Positions 1-8,638 of a stretch of 64,000 nt of DNA are shown piece after piece; position 1 is the first letter of the stretch; each line of letters opens with the position of its first letter. The DNA is from Candidatus Nitrohelix vancouverensis. GTDB taxonomy: Bacteria; Nitrospinota; Nitrospinia; Nitrospinales; VA-1. Location of the stretch: positions 2,378,001 to 2,442,000 of the forward strand of contig CP048620.1 of assembly GCA_015698305.1 (NCBI GenBank). Direction: 5' to 3'. The translations under genes were made by a program, and so were the position numbers. The notes beneath the pieces are model-generated. The model was not told the origin of the DNA. It did not search any database and worked only from the letters and a program-made list of their open reading frames with translations.

Positions 1-204
1 CCAGAGACTGCCAAGAGAATATCCCAGATACATGTCCGTAGGCTGATTTTTGAGGCGTTGTTGTGCTTCATCTGCATTGAATGGATCGTTTGGATAAATG
101 AGGGTGACATCGGATTCAGGAAATGCGAGTTGCACCTGCTCGCGGAACCATTCCGGCGGAAGCGCCCAGCCACAGACGGCGATGATATTTTTTAAGCTTT
201 CCAT
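1..204 (-). CDS. alpha/beta hydrolase, BioH/BioG-like candidate (partial, runs off window start)
   Basis: An open minus-strand frame begins with ATG at 202-204 and is still open at base 1, giving 68 N-terminal residues. It has an early hydrophobic strand followed by CGW-LPPEWF (about residues 11-20) and a nucleophile-elbow motif GYSLG at residues 61-65, with Ser63 as the presumed nucleophile. Its start overlaps the end of bioF by 13 bases, so the two are probably translationally coupled. Biotin loci often carry an esterase that frees pimeloyl-ACP from its methyl ester (BioH, BioG, BioK types). That function here is inferred from position only; the catalytic Asp and His lie outside the window. 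Confidence 0.6.
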   Translation of the reverse strand, partial: MESLKNIIAVCGWALPPEWFREQVQLAFPESDVTLIYPNDPFNADEAQQRLKNQPTDMYLGYSLGSLW

Positions 205-1337
205 TTGCTAAATAAATCGATCATGCGTTGTATATCGGTGTCGCTCAGTCCTGTGTGCAAGGATAGACGCAAGCGTTCGGTTCCGACAGGGACGGTTGGC
301 GGACGCACGGCTCCGATCAAGATATTTTCTTCGAGGAAACGGCGACTCAATTCGACGGCTTTTTCGGAATCGCCGATCATGACGGGTATGATGGGCGAAT
401 CAAATGGATTGACCTCATAGCCGATCCGGGTCAATTCCTGACGCACCTCAACGGCGCGTTCGCGCAATCGTTGACGGTCTGGGCTGGCCTTTTGGATCAA
501 CTCGATTGCGGCGCTGGCGGCTCCGACCGCAAAGGGGGGGAGAAAGGTTGAGTAGATGTATTCGCCTGCATGGTTGCTCAGGTAGTCGATGACTCCCTTG
601 CGCTGGCTCAGCACATAAGCTCCCATACTGCCGATGGCTTTGCCCAGTGTGCCGATCAGAATATCGACGCTGTCGGCGACTCCCATTTCTTCCGCCAACC
701 CGGCGCCCTTAGCGCCGTAGACGCCGGTTCCGTGCGCTTCGTCGAGTATCCAGATAAAGCCGTATTCTTTCCTCAGTTGGGCCAATCGTTTCAGGTCAGG
801 ATAATCGCCGTCCATGCTGAAAACGCTTTCGCTGACAACGAAGAGGGTCTGGTAATCCCCGGCGGCTTTCTTCAATTCATTTTCCAGAGCGTCGAGTTTG
901 AGGTGTTCGTAACGCTTGAATCGCGTCTGCGATCGGTCCAGCGCCTGGATCATGGAATGGTGAATGAGTCGGTCGCAGAGGATCAGGTCATCCGGCCCCG
1001 GTAGACGTTTCAATAAAGCCTGATTGGCCATGAAACCCGTATTGAACAACATGCCATGCGGTTTTTGTTTCCAAACTTTTAATTGTTCAAGGAGCGCTTC
1101 GTGGCAGGGATGGAAACCGCCGAGAAGGGGAGAGGCTCCGCTTCCGGCTCCGTAAGTTTGCGCGGCGGCGAGTCCCTTTTCATAAACGAGGGGGTGACGC
1201 CGCATTCCGAGATAATCGTTTGCGCATAAGTCCAGTACGCCCGAAGGGCGCGTCTGGGTTGATCGGAAACGGTTCTGATCGCGGCGCTCGTTCAACGCTT
1301 CTTCAAGTCGTTTGTAAAATATTTCCTGGGAATTCAA
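192..1337 (-). CDS. bioF: 8-amino-7-oxononanoate synthase (biotin synthesis)
   Basis: This is a 381-residue PLP-dependent alpha-oxoamine synthase of the usual length, condensing pimeloyl-ACP or pimeloyl-CoA with L-alanine in biotin synthesis. Visible motifs are ANDYLG (39-44), the cofactor Asp in LDEAHGTG (198-205) and the Schiff-base lysine Lys233 in GTLGKAIGS. The start codon is TTG at 1335-1337. An in-frame TGA lies two codons upstream and the N-terminus matches the family, so TTG is the only reasonable start. The TTG overlaps the stop of a 21-codon upstream ORF (1334-1399) in a TTGA arrangement, which may couple translation. Overlap with the next gene suggests a bio operon running off the window. 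Confidence 0.93.
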   Translation of the reverse strand: MNSQEIFYKRLEEALNERRDQNRFRSTQTRPSGVLDLCANDYLGMRRHPLVYEKGLAAAQTYGAGSGASPLLGGFHPCHEALLEQLKVWKQKPHGMLFNTGFMANQALLKRLPGPDDLILCDRLIHHSMIQALDRSQTRFKRYEHLKLDALENELKKAAGDYQTLFVVSESVFSMDGDYPDLKRLAQLRKEYGFIWILDEAHGTGVYGAKGAGLAEEMGVADSVDILIGTLGKAIGSMGAYVLSQRKGVIDYLSNHAGEYIYSTFLPPFAVGAASAAIELIQKASPDRQRLRERAVEVRQELTRIGYEVNPFDSPIIPVMIGDSEKAVELSRRFLEENILIGAVRPPTVPVGTERLRLSLHTGLSDTDIQRMIDLFSKWKA

Positions 1338-1613
1338 AGCTCAAATTTCTTGATACGAAGGGATCGGGACCTATTGCATTCCTGAGAATGACGCTTCATC
1401 AATTACCCTGTTAAAATAAGCTCTCTGCGAGAAAGGATCAATTGGAAAAAGCGCTTGGGCGTTGGATAGAAATTCATGCTGATTCATTTTTGTGCTATTT
1501 TCTAAATCTCAGCATGGTGATTGTAGCGCTTATAAAGCGTTGATTGGCGCGAACTCGTTTAAGAAAATCATTCGCCAGGCAGGAGGTTTGTTTATTGAAT
1601 AGGGAGAGAGTCG

Positions 1614-1997
1614 ATGAGTCTTGATGCGATCGGAATCGCGTGTGCGGATATTCCCAAAAACCTGGAATTTTTTGAGTTGCTGGGCGTGAAACTGAAAGAG
1701 GTGGGCGGTTCCGGGCATTTTGAAGGAACAACGCCAAGCGGCGTGCGCATCATGCTGGATTCTTTTGAATTGATGAGGAAGATCAATCCCGAATGGAAGG
1801 AACCGAAAGGTTCAGGCATTGTATTATGCTTTTTGCAGGACAGCCCGGATCGGGTGGATGCTCTGTATGCCAGAATCACAGAGGCAGGCTTTGTGGGCGT
1901 CACCCCACCCTGGGATGCTTTTTGGGGGCAACGCTACGCTTCGGTTCAAGACCCGGGTGGTCATCAGATTGATCTGTTTGCGCCGCTGGAATCCTGA
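1614..1997 (+). CDS. VOC (glyoxalase-like) family protein
   Basis: This 127-residue protein has the size and pattern of one vicinal-oxygen-chelate domain: an N-terminal half with FFELLGVKLKE (about 19-29) and a C-terminal half ending in WGQRYASVQDPGGHQIDLFA (about 104-123), typical of glyoxalase or dioxygenase-like VOC proteins. The usual first metal-ligand histidine near residue 7 is replaced (DAIGIA), so metal binding and enzymatic activity are uncertain. ATG follows a purine-rich GGGAGAGAG ribosome site. It is a single gene on the plus strand, divergent from bioF. Substrate unknown. Confidence 0.75.
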   Translation: MSLDAIGIACADIPKNLEFFELLGVKLKEVGGSGHFEGTTPSGVRIMLDSFELMRKINPEWKEPKGSGIVLCFLQDSPDRVDALYARITEAGFVGVTPPWDAFWGQRYASVQDPGGHQIDLFAPLES

Positions 1998-2033
1998 TCT
2001 GTAATTTTAAATATATAATTGTAATGTGAGTGG

Positions 2034-2432
2034 ATGATGCAAATAGACGATAAGGGAAAAATCTGGGTCAAAGGATCGTTTCGCCCGGTTCCTGCAGTGC
2101 GCGTGGGCGACGCCTTTCATCTGCTGGGTAATGAGATGGATCACGAACCCGACGTTTGGCTTGAAGGCGAATATTTATATGTGGATTGGCATGACCCGAA
2201 AGCGCGCGTCCGGCTGGGGCGACGCATTCCTCTGGGTTTGGAAGCTAAAATCCCGGGAACCTTGTTCAACGGTTTTGAACAAACGAAGCATCAGGATGTT
2301 CTGTCTGTGGATTTTAACGCCGAAGGCGTCGAAAGCGTTACTTTTAAAGCGGACGAATACCTTGCCAGGAATCTGTCAAGCCTGAGTGGAAACGAATTTT
2401 TTCAGCAAATGCTGATTGAAAAAAATGGATGA
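2034..2432 (+). CDS. hypothetical protein, 132 aa
   Basis: No family is recognised. The protein is soluble, with no signal peptide or membrane segment, and acidic, with beta-rich stretches (residues 8-70) that contain a WLEGEYLYVDWHD patch. It starts 36 bases after the VOC gene in the same direction, so the two may share a transcript. It converges on the DUF1566 gene; a small CAATTC/GAATTG hairpin (2438-2452) lies between the stops. Start is ATG-ATG at 2034; either ATG could be used. Confidence 0.6.
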   Translation: MMQIDDKGKIWVKGSFRPVPAVRVGDAFHLLGNEMDHEPDVWLEGEYLYVDWHDPKARVRLGRRIPLGLEAKIPGTLFNGFEQTKHQDVLSVDFNAEGVESVTFKADEYLARNLSSLSGNEFFQQMLIEKNG

Positions 2433-2453
2433 TCCGCCAATTCGGCGAATTGC

Positions 2454-2876
2454 TTATGCGTTGCGAACGAGCCGTGTGGAATTGAGGTTTTTTTCGCTCT
2501 TGTCCTTGTAATCGACTTCTCCGTTTCTCAGATTCAATCGCGCCGCCTTGCCCTCGTCGTTCAGGTCGCTGGTCCACATCCAGTAAGCGCACCCGACGAC
2601 AAATTTGGGGTCGATGTGGATGTCCTTGCCTTCGAAATCTTTATGTGTCAGTGAGGCGTCGTAGAATTTTTTCGCTTCGTCAAGCGTTGGCATGCGCCAA
2701 TCTGCGTGTCCCCCGGCGTAGACCTGACGCATGATCTGAATATATCCCGCGATTTCATCGTAGGTTTTCCAGTCCCCCAGATCCTGCTTCGAATCTTTTG
2801 GGAGCCACTGCTTTTTTTCGCGCGAGTCGGCGATGATTCCATTTGGATTTTCAATAAATCGTTCTGAAGTGGTCAT
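2454..2876 (-). CDS. DUF1566 (Lcl C-terminal) domain protein
   Basis: This 140-residue protein is essentially one DUF1566 domain. Diagnostic pieces are the WRMPTLDEAKKFYD motif in the middle, the YWMWTSD segment, and the terminal R-LVR pattern (STRLVRNA). DUF1566 domains occur in surface or exported lectin-like proteins of many bacteria, but this one has no signal peptide. A second protein of the same family is encoded at 22161-22583. Role unknown. Confidence 0.75.
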   Translation of the reverse strand: MTTSERFIENPNGIIADSREKKQWLPKDSKQDLGDWKTYDEIAGYIQIMRQVYAGGHADWRMPTLDEAKKFYDASLTHKDFEGKDIHIDPKFVVGCAYWMWTSDLNDEGKAARLNLRNGEVDYKDKSEKNLNSTRLVRNA

Positions 2877-2999
2877 GGTTTCTTTAAATTTAATAGCGCA
2901 CGCTCGCGTTCTAGATTGAGAGCGCGTCGCTGAAATGGGCGCGACAAGTCATCGATGCGTCAATGATCGATTCCTGACAGTTGCCGGGAATTTGAAAAA

Positions 3000-3875
3000 T
3001 TAGCATGATAAGTCCGGGTCTTCAACTATTTTCAGGTACTCTTCCCGCAGGCGGCGGGTGAGGGGGCCGGGGCTTCCCTCGCCAATCAGGCGATGGTTGA
3101 TTGTGACGACGGGTAAAATTTCTATCCCGGTGTTCACTAAAAACGCTTCGTCGGCATCGAGCGCCTGCTCGCTTCGCATCTCGCTTTCGATGCTTTGGAT
3201 GCCCGCCCTCTCAGCGATTTCCAGAACCAGTTGCCGGGTGATTCCGGGAAGGAGATAGGGGCTGAGAGACGGCGTTTTGAGGATATTATCTTTGACAAAA
3301 AACACGTTGGTCGTTGTGCCTTCGCAAATTCTTCCCTCGGGATCGGTGGAAATGAGGTCGAAAGCCTCGTCCTTTCTGGCCTTTTCCTGCAGGAGGATTT
3401 GCGGAAGGAAATTGCAGGATTTGATCGCCGGGTCGACATGCGGCAGGCGATGCGCCGTTCCTTCAGAAATGAGGATGCCGACTCCCTGTTCGTATTTTTC
3501 AGTCGACAGTGGGTTGGCCTGACGTGCGAATATCGACAGCGTAGGCGCTGTCGGATTCAACTGAATGCCATGTTCCGAAACGCCGCGAGAGACGGTGATG
3601 CGGAGAATGGCTTCGCTGAGTTGATTGCGGTTGAGTAGTTCTTCTAGCGTGGATTGAAGACTTTCTTTGTCGATTCCAATATCCAGATGAATTTGAGACG
3701 CAGAACGATACAGCCGCTCGAGGTGCCGGGATGCTTTGAGGATGCGTCCGCCATAGGCGCGCAGGGTTTCGAACAGTCCGTCTCCATACAGGAAGCCACG
3801 ATCCAGTATGGATATTTTAGCGTCCTTGAGGCGGATATATTCGCCGTTCAAATAGACCCATGCCTTCTCGTTCAT
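3000..3875 (-). CDS. pabC: class IV PLP aminotransferase, probable 4-amino-4-deoxychorismate lyase
   Basis: This 291-residue fold-type IV PLP enzyme has RGFLYGDGLFET (26-37), the cofactor lysine Lys152 in IKSCNFLPQ, and the cofactor-phosphate region CEGTTTNVFF (184-193). The family includes aminodeoxychorismate lyase, branched-chain and D-amino-acid aminotransferases, which are hard to separate by eye; the lysine region resembles the D-amino-acid aminotransferase type. It overlaps the upstream chorismate-binding gene by 4 bases (ATGA), so the pair is coupled, and PabC is the most economical role: releasing pyruvate from aminodeoxychorismate to form p-aminobenzoate for folate. A second class IV enzyme lies at 52589-53461. 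Confidence 0.75.
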   Translation of the reverse strand: MNEKAWVYLNGEYIRLKDAKISILDRGFLYGDGLFETLRAYGGRILKASRHLERLYRSASQIHLDIGIDKESLQSTLEELLNRNQLSEAILRITVSRGVSEHGIQLNPTAPTLSIFARQANPLSTEKYEQGVGILISEGTAHRLPHVDPAIKSCNFLPQILLQEKARKDEAFDLISTDPEGRICEGTTTNVFFVKDNILKTPSLSPYLLPGITRQLVLEIAERAGIQSIESEMRSEQALDADEAFLVNTGIEILPVVTINHRLIGEGSPGPLTRRLREEYLKIVEDPDLSC

Positions 3876-5362
3876 GAGGTTTCTTTTGCCAGTGTGCTCA
3901 AGGCTTCCATCATGGCGCCGGCTTTAGACAAGGTTTCGGCGTACTCTGTTTCCGGGTCCGAATCGGCGACGATTCCCGCGCCGACATGAAAGCTGGCGCG
4001 CTTGTCTTGAATGAGAACGGATCGGATGATGATATTCAAATCCATGTGTCGTGAAAAACCAATGTAGCCAAACGAGCCGGAATAGGGGCCGCGGGCGCAG
4101 GGTTCCAGTTCATTGATGATTTCCATGCAACGAATCTTGGGGCATCCCGTGATGGTGCCGCCGGGAAAAACGGCGGTGAGAATTTCCTTGAGCGAAGTCC
4201 CCGGTTTCAGTTTGCCTCTTATATTCGAAACGATATGGGTGACGTGTGAATACTGCTCCAGAAACATCAGATCCGTCACGCTCACCTGGCCGGGCAGACA
4301 GAGACGCCCCAGATCGTTGCGCTCCAGATCGACCAGCATCAGATGTTCGGCCTTTTCTTTTTCATTCAATAACAATTCTGCCGACAGGGAATGATCCTCT
4401 TGTTCGGTTTTGCCGCGCGGACGCGTTCCGGCGATGGGTCGGGTTTCGATCCAGTCCCCTTCAAGCTTGACAAGTCGTTCCGGTGAAGAGCTGATGAGGG
4501 TCGCTTCAGGAAAATTAAAAATTCCCGAGAAAGGGGAGGGGTTGACCTTCCACAAACGACGATACAGGGAGATCGGATCTTGCTCGGTTTCCGTTTCGAA
4601 GCGTTGTGCGAGGTTGACCTGGTACACATCGCCCTCTTCGATATAGTTCTTGGCGCGGCGTACGCATTCCATATACTGCGTCTGTGTCATATTCGACAGG
4701 AATTCTTTTGGCGCCTCTTCAGTCGATAGCGAAGCGTCTTCGGCTGGCAAGTCGCAAGACGAGGGCAGGGCGCGGATTCTGTTTTCGATCCTGTTTAATT
4801 CAGAGACCGCCGATTCATAGGATTGATCTGGATTGCCTGACTCGACGGCGACGATGATTTTCAGTTCCTTCGTTTTGTGGTCGAATCGCAAGAACTGGAA
4901 CGTTTCGGCGAAAAACAGATCGGACAAGTCATCGGCGCTCCCCTTGTCATCTGGCAGGGTTTCAAAGATTCCTCCCGCTTCGTATCCGGCGAAACCGATC
5001 CAGCCACCCCAGAAATGCGGAGCGTATTCAGGCGTTTTCGCCGCATCGTTGAAATTCAACAGGCGCATGGCTTCATCAATCTCAATTTCCTGAGGAGCGT
5101 TTTGTCCGGGATACTGAAGGGATGCGCGTTTGTTTTTAATCGTTACTTGTCTGCCGGAACAGGAGCCCAGGAAAGAAAAACGCGAAATTTCTTCGGGGCC
5201 TTTGCCGCTTTCAAATAAAAACGAAACGGCTTCCCTTGCATAAAGTTCCTGATAAATCCTGTCAAGCGCGGCTTGGGGCGCCTGAATGACGCCAACCACC
5301 GGAACATAGGGTGATTGATCGCTCAGTTTTTTGAATTCTTCTGGCGTTGGACAAATGAGCAT
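3872..5362 (-). CDS. pabB: aminodeoxychorismate synthase component I (PabB/TrpE family)
   Basis: This 496-residue chorismate-binding enzyme carries an N-terminal TrpE-type region, GDVYQVNLAQRF (about 244-255), PIAGTRPRG (309-317), the DLERNDLGR motif (345-353), and the FPGGTITGCPK and GSFGYIGF segments of the active site. It transfers ammonia to chorismate. The coupled class IV aminotransferase argues for PabB, as does YQVN, whereas residue 311 is Ala as in anthranilate synthase TrpE rather than the Lys of classical PabB (PIKGT). No glutaminase partner (PabA/TrpG) lies in the window. It starts 35 bases after the MacB-like permease and could be read through from that operon. Confidence 0.78.
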   Translation of the reverse strand: MLICPTPEEFKKLSDQSPYVPVVGVIQAPQAALDRIYQELYAREAVSFLFESGKGPEEISRFSFLGSCSGRQVTIKNKRASLQYPGQNAPQEIEIDEAMRLLNFNDAAKTPEYAPHFWGGWIGFAGYEAGGIFETLPDDKGSADDLSDLFFAETFQFLRFDHKTKELKIIVAVESGNPDQSYESAVSELNRIENRIRALPSSCDLPAEDASLSTEEAPKEFLSNMTQTQYMECVRRAKNYIEEGDVYQVNLAQRFETETEQDPISLYRRLWKVNPSPFSGIFNFPEATLISSSPERLVKLEGDWIETRPIAGTRPRGKTEQEDHSLSAELLLNEKEKAEHLMLVDLERNDLGRLCLPGQVSVTDLMFLEQYSHVTHIVSNIRGKLKPGTSLKEILTAVFPGGTITGCPKIRCMEIINELEPCARGPYSGSFGYIGFSRHMDLNIIIRSVLIQDKRASFHVGAGIVADSDPETEYAETLSKAGAMMEALSTLAKETS

Positions 5363-5397
5363 CGCAGGGCAGGGAAATTGTTTTCAGGGACGGCTGA

Positions 5398-6606
5398 TCA
5401 CTCGTAACGCAAGGCTTCGATGGGATTCATCTTCGCCGCTTTGTTGGCGGGATAAAAGCCAAAGAAAACGCCCACGCATACGGAAAAGCCAAACGCCAGG
5501 GCAATGGTCTTGATGGAAACGATGGTGTCCCATCCTCCCATATCGGAGACCAGTTTGGAAATGCCGACTCCGAGCGCGACTCCGATGGCGCCGCCGATGA
5601 AACTGATCAGAATGGATTCTATCAAAAACTGTTCGCGAATTTCGCCTCTTTTCGCGCCGATGGCCATGCGAATCCCTATTTCGCGTGTGCGTTCCGTAAC
5701 CGAAACCAGCATGATGTTCATGATGCCGATGCCGCCAACCATGAGGGAAATGGCGGCGATTCCACCTAATAGATAAGTAAAGGATTTTGCGGCATCGCCC
5801 CAGCTATTCAGGAATTGGGACGAGTTCTGGACGTAGAAATCATCTTCTTTACCCTCGGCGATATTGTGACGGCGGCGCATCAACTCCTCAATATCCTTGA
5901 TGACCTGATCCATGCCGTCAATGCTTTCAGACTGCACGTCAATGGACTGGACGCTGTCCATACCGAATAATCGCTTCTGCGCCGTCGTGACGGGGATAAA
6001 AATCTGGTCGTCGGGATCGAACCAGCTCATGGAACCTTTGGCTTCGGTGATGCCGATGATGAGGTAACTGTTGCCGTCGACTTTTATGGTTTCGCCAATC
6101 GGGTCGGTGTCGGGGAACAGGTTGTTGACGACGGTGGCGCCGAGTACGGCGATGCGACGTGCGCTACGAACTTCCTGTTCGCTGAAGTAACGCCCTCGCT
6201 CAAGAATGAAATTGGCGAGGCGGGCGTAGTGGTGTCCGGTGCCGCGCACGGTGGAATTGGAATTTCTGTTGCCGAACTTCAATTGCGCCGAGCGATAGAC
6301 CTGCGCCGCCGCGCCGGTGATGCCGCTGATCTGCTGTTCAATCGCCTCGGCGTCTTCCAGCGTCAGGGTGTCGACTTTATCCGTAGAAACGTGACGGGTT
6401 TTTTTGAGTCCGGGTTTGACGGTGACGATATTGGTGCCGAATTTGGAAATGGTGTCGAGGGTTTTCTGGCGCGACGCTTCGCCGATGGAAATCATCGAGA
6501 TAACTGACGCGACGCCGATGATGATTCCAAGCGCGGTCAAAAAGGTGCGCAGTTTGTTGGCAGAGAGGGAGCGCAGGGACATTTTGAACAGACCCCAGAT
6601 CAACAT
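5398..6606 (-). CDS. MacB-type ABC transporter permease
   Basis: This 402-residue permease has the MacB/FtsX layout: one N-terminal membrane segment (about 20-42), a large periplasmic MacB_PCD domain (about 45-240), and three C-terminal membrane segments. The cytoplasmic loop signature ERTREIGIRMAIGAKR is present. Such proteins are mechanotransmission permeases that drive export or lipoprotein movement from the periplasmic side rather than transporting across the inner membrane. The start overlaps the ATPase gene by 7 bases. Together with the ATPase, adaptor and TolC-like gene upstream it forms a complete tripartite system. Substrate not evident. Confidence 0.9.
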   Translation of the reverse strand: MLIWGLFKMSLRSLSANKLRTFLTALGIIIGVASVISMISIGEASRQKTLDTISKFGTNIVTVKPGLKKTRHVSTDKVDTLTLEDAEAIEQQISGITGAAAQVYRSAQLKFGNRNSNSTVRGTGHHYARLANFILERGRYFSEQEVRSARRIAVLGATVVNNLFPDTDPIGETIKVDGNSYLIIGITEAKGSMSWFDPDDQIFIPVTTAQKRLFGMDSVQSIDVQSESIDGMDQVIKDIEELMRRRHNIAEGKEDDFYVQNSSQFLNSWGDAAKSFTYLLGGIAAISLMVGGIGIMNIMLVSVTERTREIGIRMAIGAKRGEIREQFLIESILISFIGGAIGVALGVGISKLVSDMGGWDTIVSIKTIALAFGFSVCVGVFFGFYPANKAAKMNPIEALRYE

Positions 6607-7289
6607 GGCGCGGTACGTCCTTTCACGGCTTCATCGCTTGTGATGCGTCCGTCCCGCATCTGGATGATGCGACGGGCCTGCTGAGCAATGTCCGGTTCGT
6701 GCGTGACCAGAATGATGGTGACGCCTTCGCGGTTCAATTGATGAAATAACGACATGATTTCGTTTCCATTTTCGGTGTCCAGATTACCCGTCGGTTCGTC
6801 CGCCAGAATCAGCGAAGGATCGTTCACGATCGCGCGGGCGATGGCGACGCGCTGGCGTTCGCCGCCAGACAGTTCGTTGGGCTTGTGCTGTACCCGATCC
6901 GCCAGTCCTACCTTGGCCAGGGCCTGGAGCGCTTTTTCCCGCGGATGCGGCGTGCGCGCGTACAAGAGCGGCAATTCGGTGTTTTCCAAAGCGCTGGTGC
7001 GCGACAGGAGATTGAAATTTTGAAATACGAAGCCGATTTCCTGATTGCGCACATCCGCCAGCTGGTTGAGGTCGAGGGACTGGATTTCCCGACCCTCCAG
7101 ACGGTAAATGCCCGAAGTCGGTTGATCCAGACACCCGAGCAGATTCATGAGCGTCGATTTACCGCTACCGGACGGTCCCATGATAGCGACAAATTCACCG
7201 CTCTCAATGGAAAACGTCACCGAGTCCAGAGCCGCTACAATTGAAGGCCCCATCTGATAGGATTTGCAAAGCTGTTCGATTTCAATCAA
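6600..7289 (-). CDS. MacB/LolD-type ABC transporter ATPase
   Basis: This 229-residue ABC ATPase has Walker [10 protein letters not shown] (38-46), a Q-loop FVFQNFNLL, signature LSGGERQR (140-147) and Walker B LILADEP (160-166), the standard pattern of the MacB/LolD/FtsE class. Here ATPase and permease are separate genes, unlike E. coli MacB where they are fused. It lies 7 bases after the adaptor gene and overlaps the permease, so the genes are co-expressed. Confidence 0.93.
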   Translation of the reverse strand: MIEIEQLCKSYQMGPSIVAALDSVTFSIESGEFVAIMGPSGSGKSTLMNLLGCLDQPTSGIYRLEGREIQSLDLNQLADVRNQEIGFVFQNFNLLSRTSALENTELPLLYARTPHPREKALQALAKVGLADRVQHKPNELSGGERQRVAIARAIVNDPSLILADEPTGNLDTENGNEIMSLFHQLNREGVTIILVTHEPDIAQQARRIIQMRDGRITSDEAVKGRTAPC

Positions 7290-7296
7290 GACAAAG

Positions 7297-8637
7297 TCAC
7301 CGCGAACGAATCATCCAGAGTATTTTCCTCATGGTCGAGCCTTTATCTTTAGATGCGAGCGCCTCCTCTAACGTTTTTTCCCAATCGCCAAGAACCACTT
7401 TTTGTCCGGGATTCAATCCCTCTTTGATCTCTATATGGATCGGGTTGTTGAGTCCCGTCGTAACGGGGACTTCCTCCGGCATGCCTTCATCGTTGAGAAT
7501 GGCGACAAAGGAACCGCCTTTTTTCTGGCGCACCGCTTCTCTGGGAATGTAGAGCGCATCCTTCACCTTGTCGATGATGATATCAACATTGGAGGTCATT
7601 TTGGGTTTCAGGACTGTTTTGCCCTCTCCGAGGATTTCGATTTTCACTTTGAAAATGGTGATACTGCTTTCGATCACCCCTTGAGGGGCGATGCGAAGAA
7701 CGCGACCGCGAAACGACTTTTCAAGAAAGGCGTCCGCCGTAATCTGCACCGCTTGCCCGGGTTCCACCTGTCCAATGTCCGTCTCGTCGATATCCGCCAT
7801 GATGAACATTCGCGACAGGTCGGCAATATTCGCCAAAGCCGTACCGCCGCCGACGTTTGAGATGCCGGATGCGATGATCTGTCCTTCTTCGACCAGTTTT
7901 TCGATAATGACGCCGTCGATGGGAGCGTAAATTTCGGTTTCCTGCAAGCGTTCATTCTTTTCCGCCAGAGCGATTTCGGAGCGTTGGACCTCGGCGCGAG
8001 CCAGCTCCACTTCATGTTCGCGGATGCTGATGTCGTGCACAAGATTTTCTTTGGCGTTCAACTTAGATTTGGCCTGAACCAGATTTTCCTGATTCACCTT
8101 GAATTCGGTTTCGGCAGAATCGAGAGCTTCCTGGGACACGACTTTCTTTTTAAATAAATCCGATTGTCTTCTCAATTTATCACTGGACTCGGACAGGTTC
8201 GCCTGGGCCGCCAGAACCGCTGACTTGGCGGTTTCGATATCTGTCTGGTATTGAGCCTTGATCTGCCGTAAAGAGGATTCGGCTTTGCGCAGATTGGCGG
8301 TTGAACTGGCAAGATCGGCCTCGGCAAGCGAAACGCTTCGCAATTCATCCGATTTGTCGAGGCGAATCAAGGGCTGGCCCTTGATGACCTGATCGCCTTC
8401 GTTGAGAGGGAATTCAAGGACCTCTCCGCTGGCTTTGGATTTGACTTCCACCTGAAAATTAGGCTCAACAACCCCCTTCGCGGCAATTTTAAGAACCAAC
8501 TCATCGTGGATGACATCCGCCGTTTTGAATTCGATTTCAGGCTTCATGTCCTTCGACGTATCTGCCGAGGCGCTGATATAAAAATACAGGCCGCCGGTCA
8601 GCAGGAGGGCGCCGGTTACGAGGAACGCTTTTTTCAT
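7297..8637 (-). CDS. MacA-like periplasmic adaptor (HlyD/RND membrane fusion protein)
   Basis: The 446-residue protein has an N-terminal membrane anchor (about 5-24), a lipoyl/barrel-sandwich half (KSKASGEVLEFPLNEGD, 67-83), a long alpha-helical hairpin rich in Ala, Glu and Lys (about 98-230), the second lipoyl half (YAPIDGVIIEKLVEEG) and beta-barrel segments. This is the adaptor that links the inner-membrane MacB-type complex to an outer-membrane TolC channel. It sits 1 base downstream of the TolC-like gene. The last ~15 residues include a basic, hydrophobic tail (MRKILWMIRSR) that is not typical of the family. Confidence 0.88.
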   Translation of the reverse strand: MKKAFLVTGALLLTGGLYFYISASADTSKDMKPEIEFKTADVIHDELVLKIAAKGVVEPNFQVEVKSKASGEVLEFPLNEGDQVIKGQPLIRLDKSDELRSVSLAEADLASSTANLRKAESSLRQIKAQYQTDIETAKSAVLAAQANLSESSDKLRRQSDLFKKKVVSQEALDSAETEFKVNQENLVQAKSKLNAKENLVHDISIREHEVELARAEVQRSEIALAEKNERLQETEIYAPIDGVIIEKLVEEGQIIASGISNVGGGTALANIADLSRMFIMADIDETDIGQVEPGQAVQITADAFLEKSFRGRVLRIAPQGVIESSITIFKVKIEILGEGKTVLKPKMTSNVDIIIDKVKDALYIPREAVRQKKGGSFVAILNDEGMPEEVPVTTGLNNPIHIEIKEGLNPGQKVVLGDWEKTLEEALASKDKGSTMRKILWMIRSR

Positions 8638-8638
8638 A

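Noticed and set aside
2438-2452. Small hairpin between convergent genes as terminator
   Set aside because: Only a 6-bp stem with no T-run; too weak to call.
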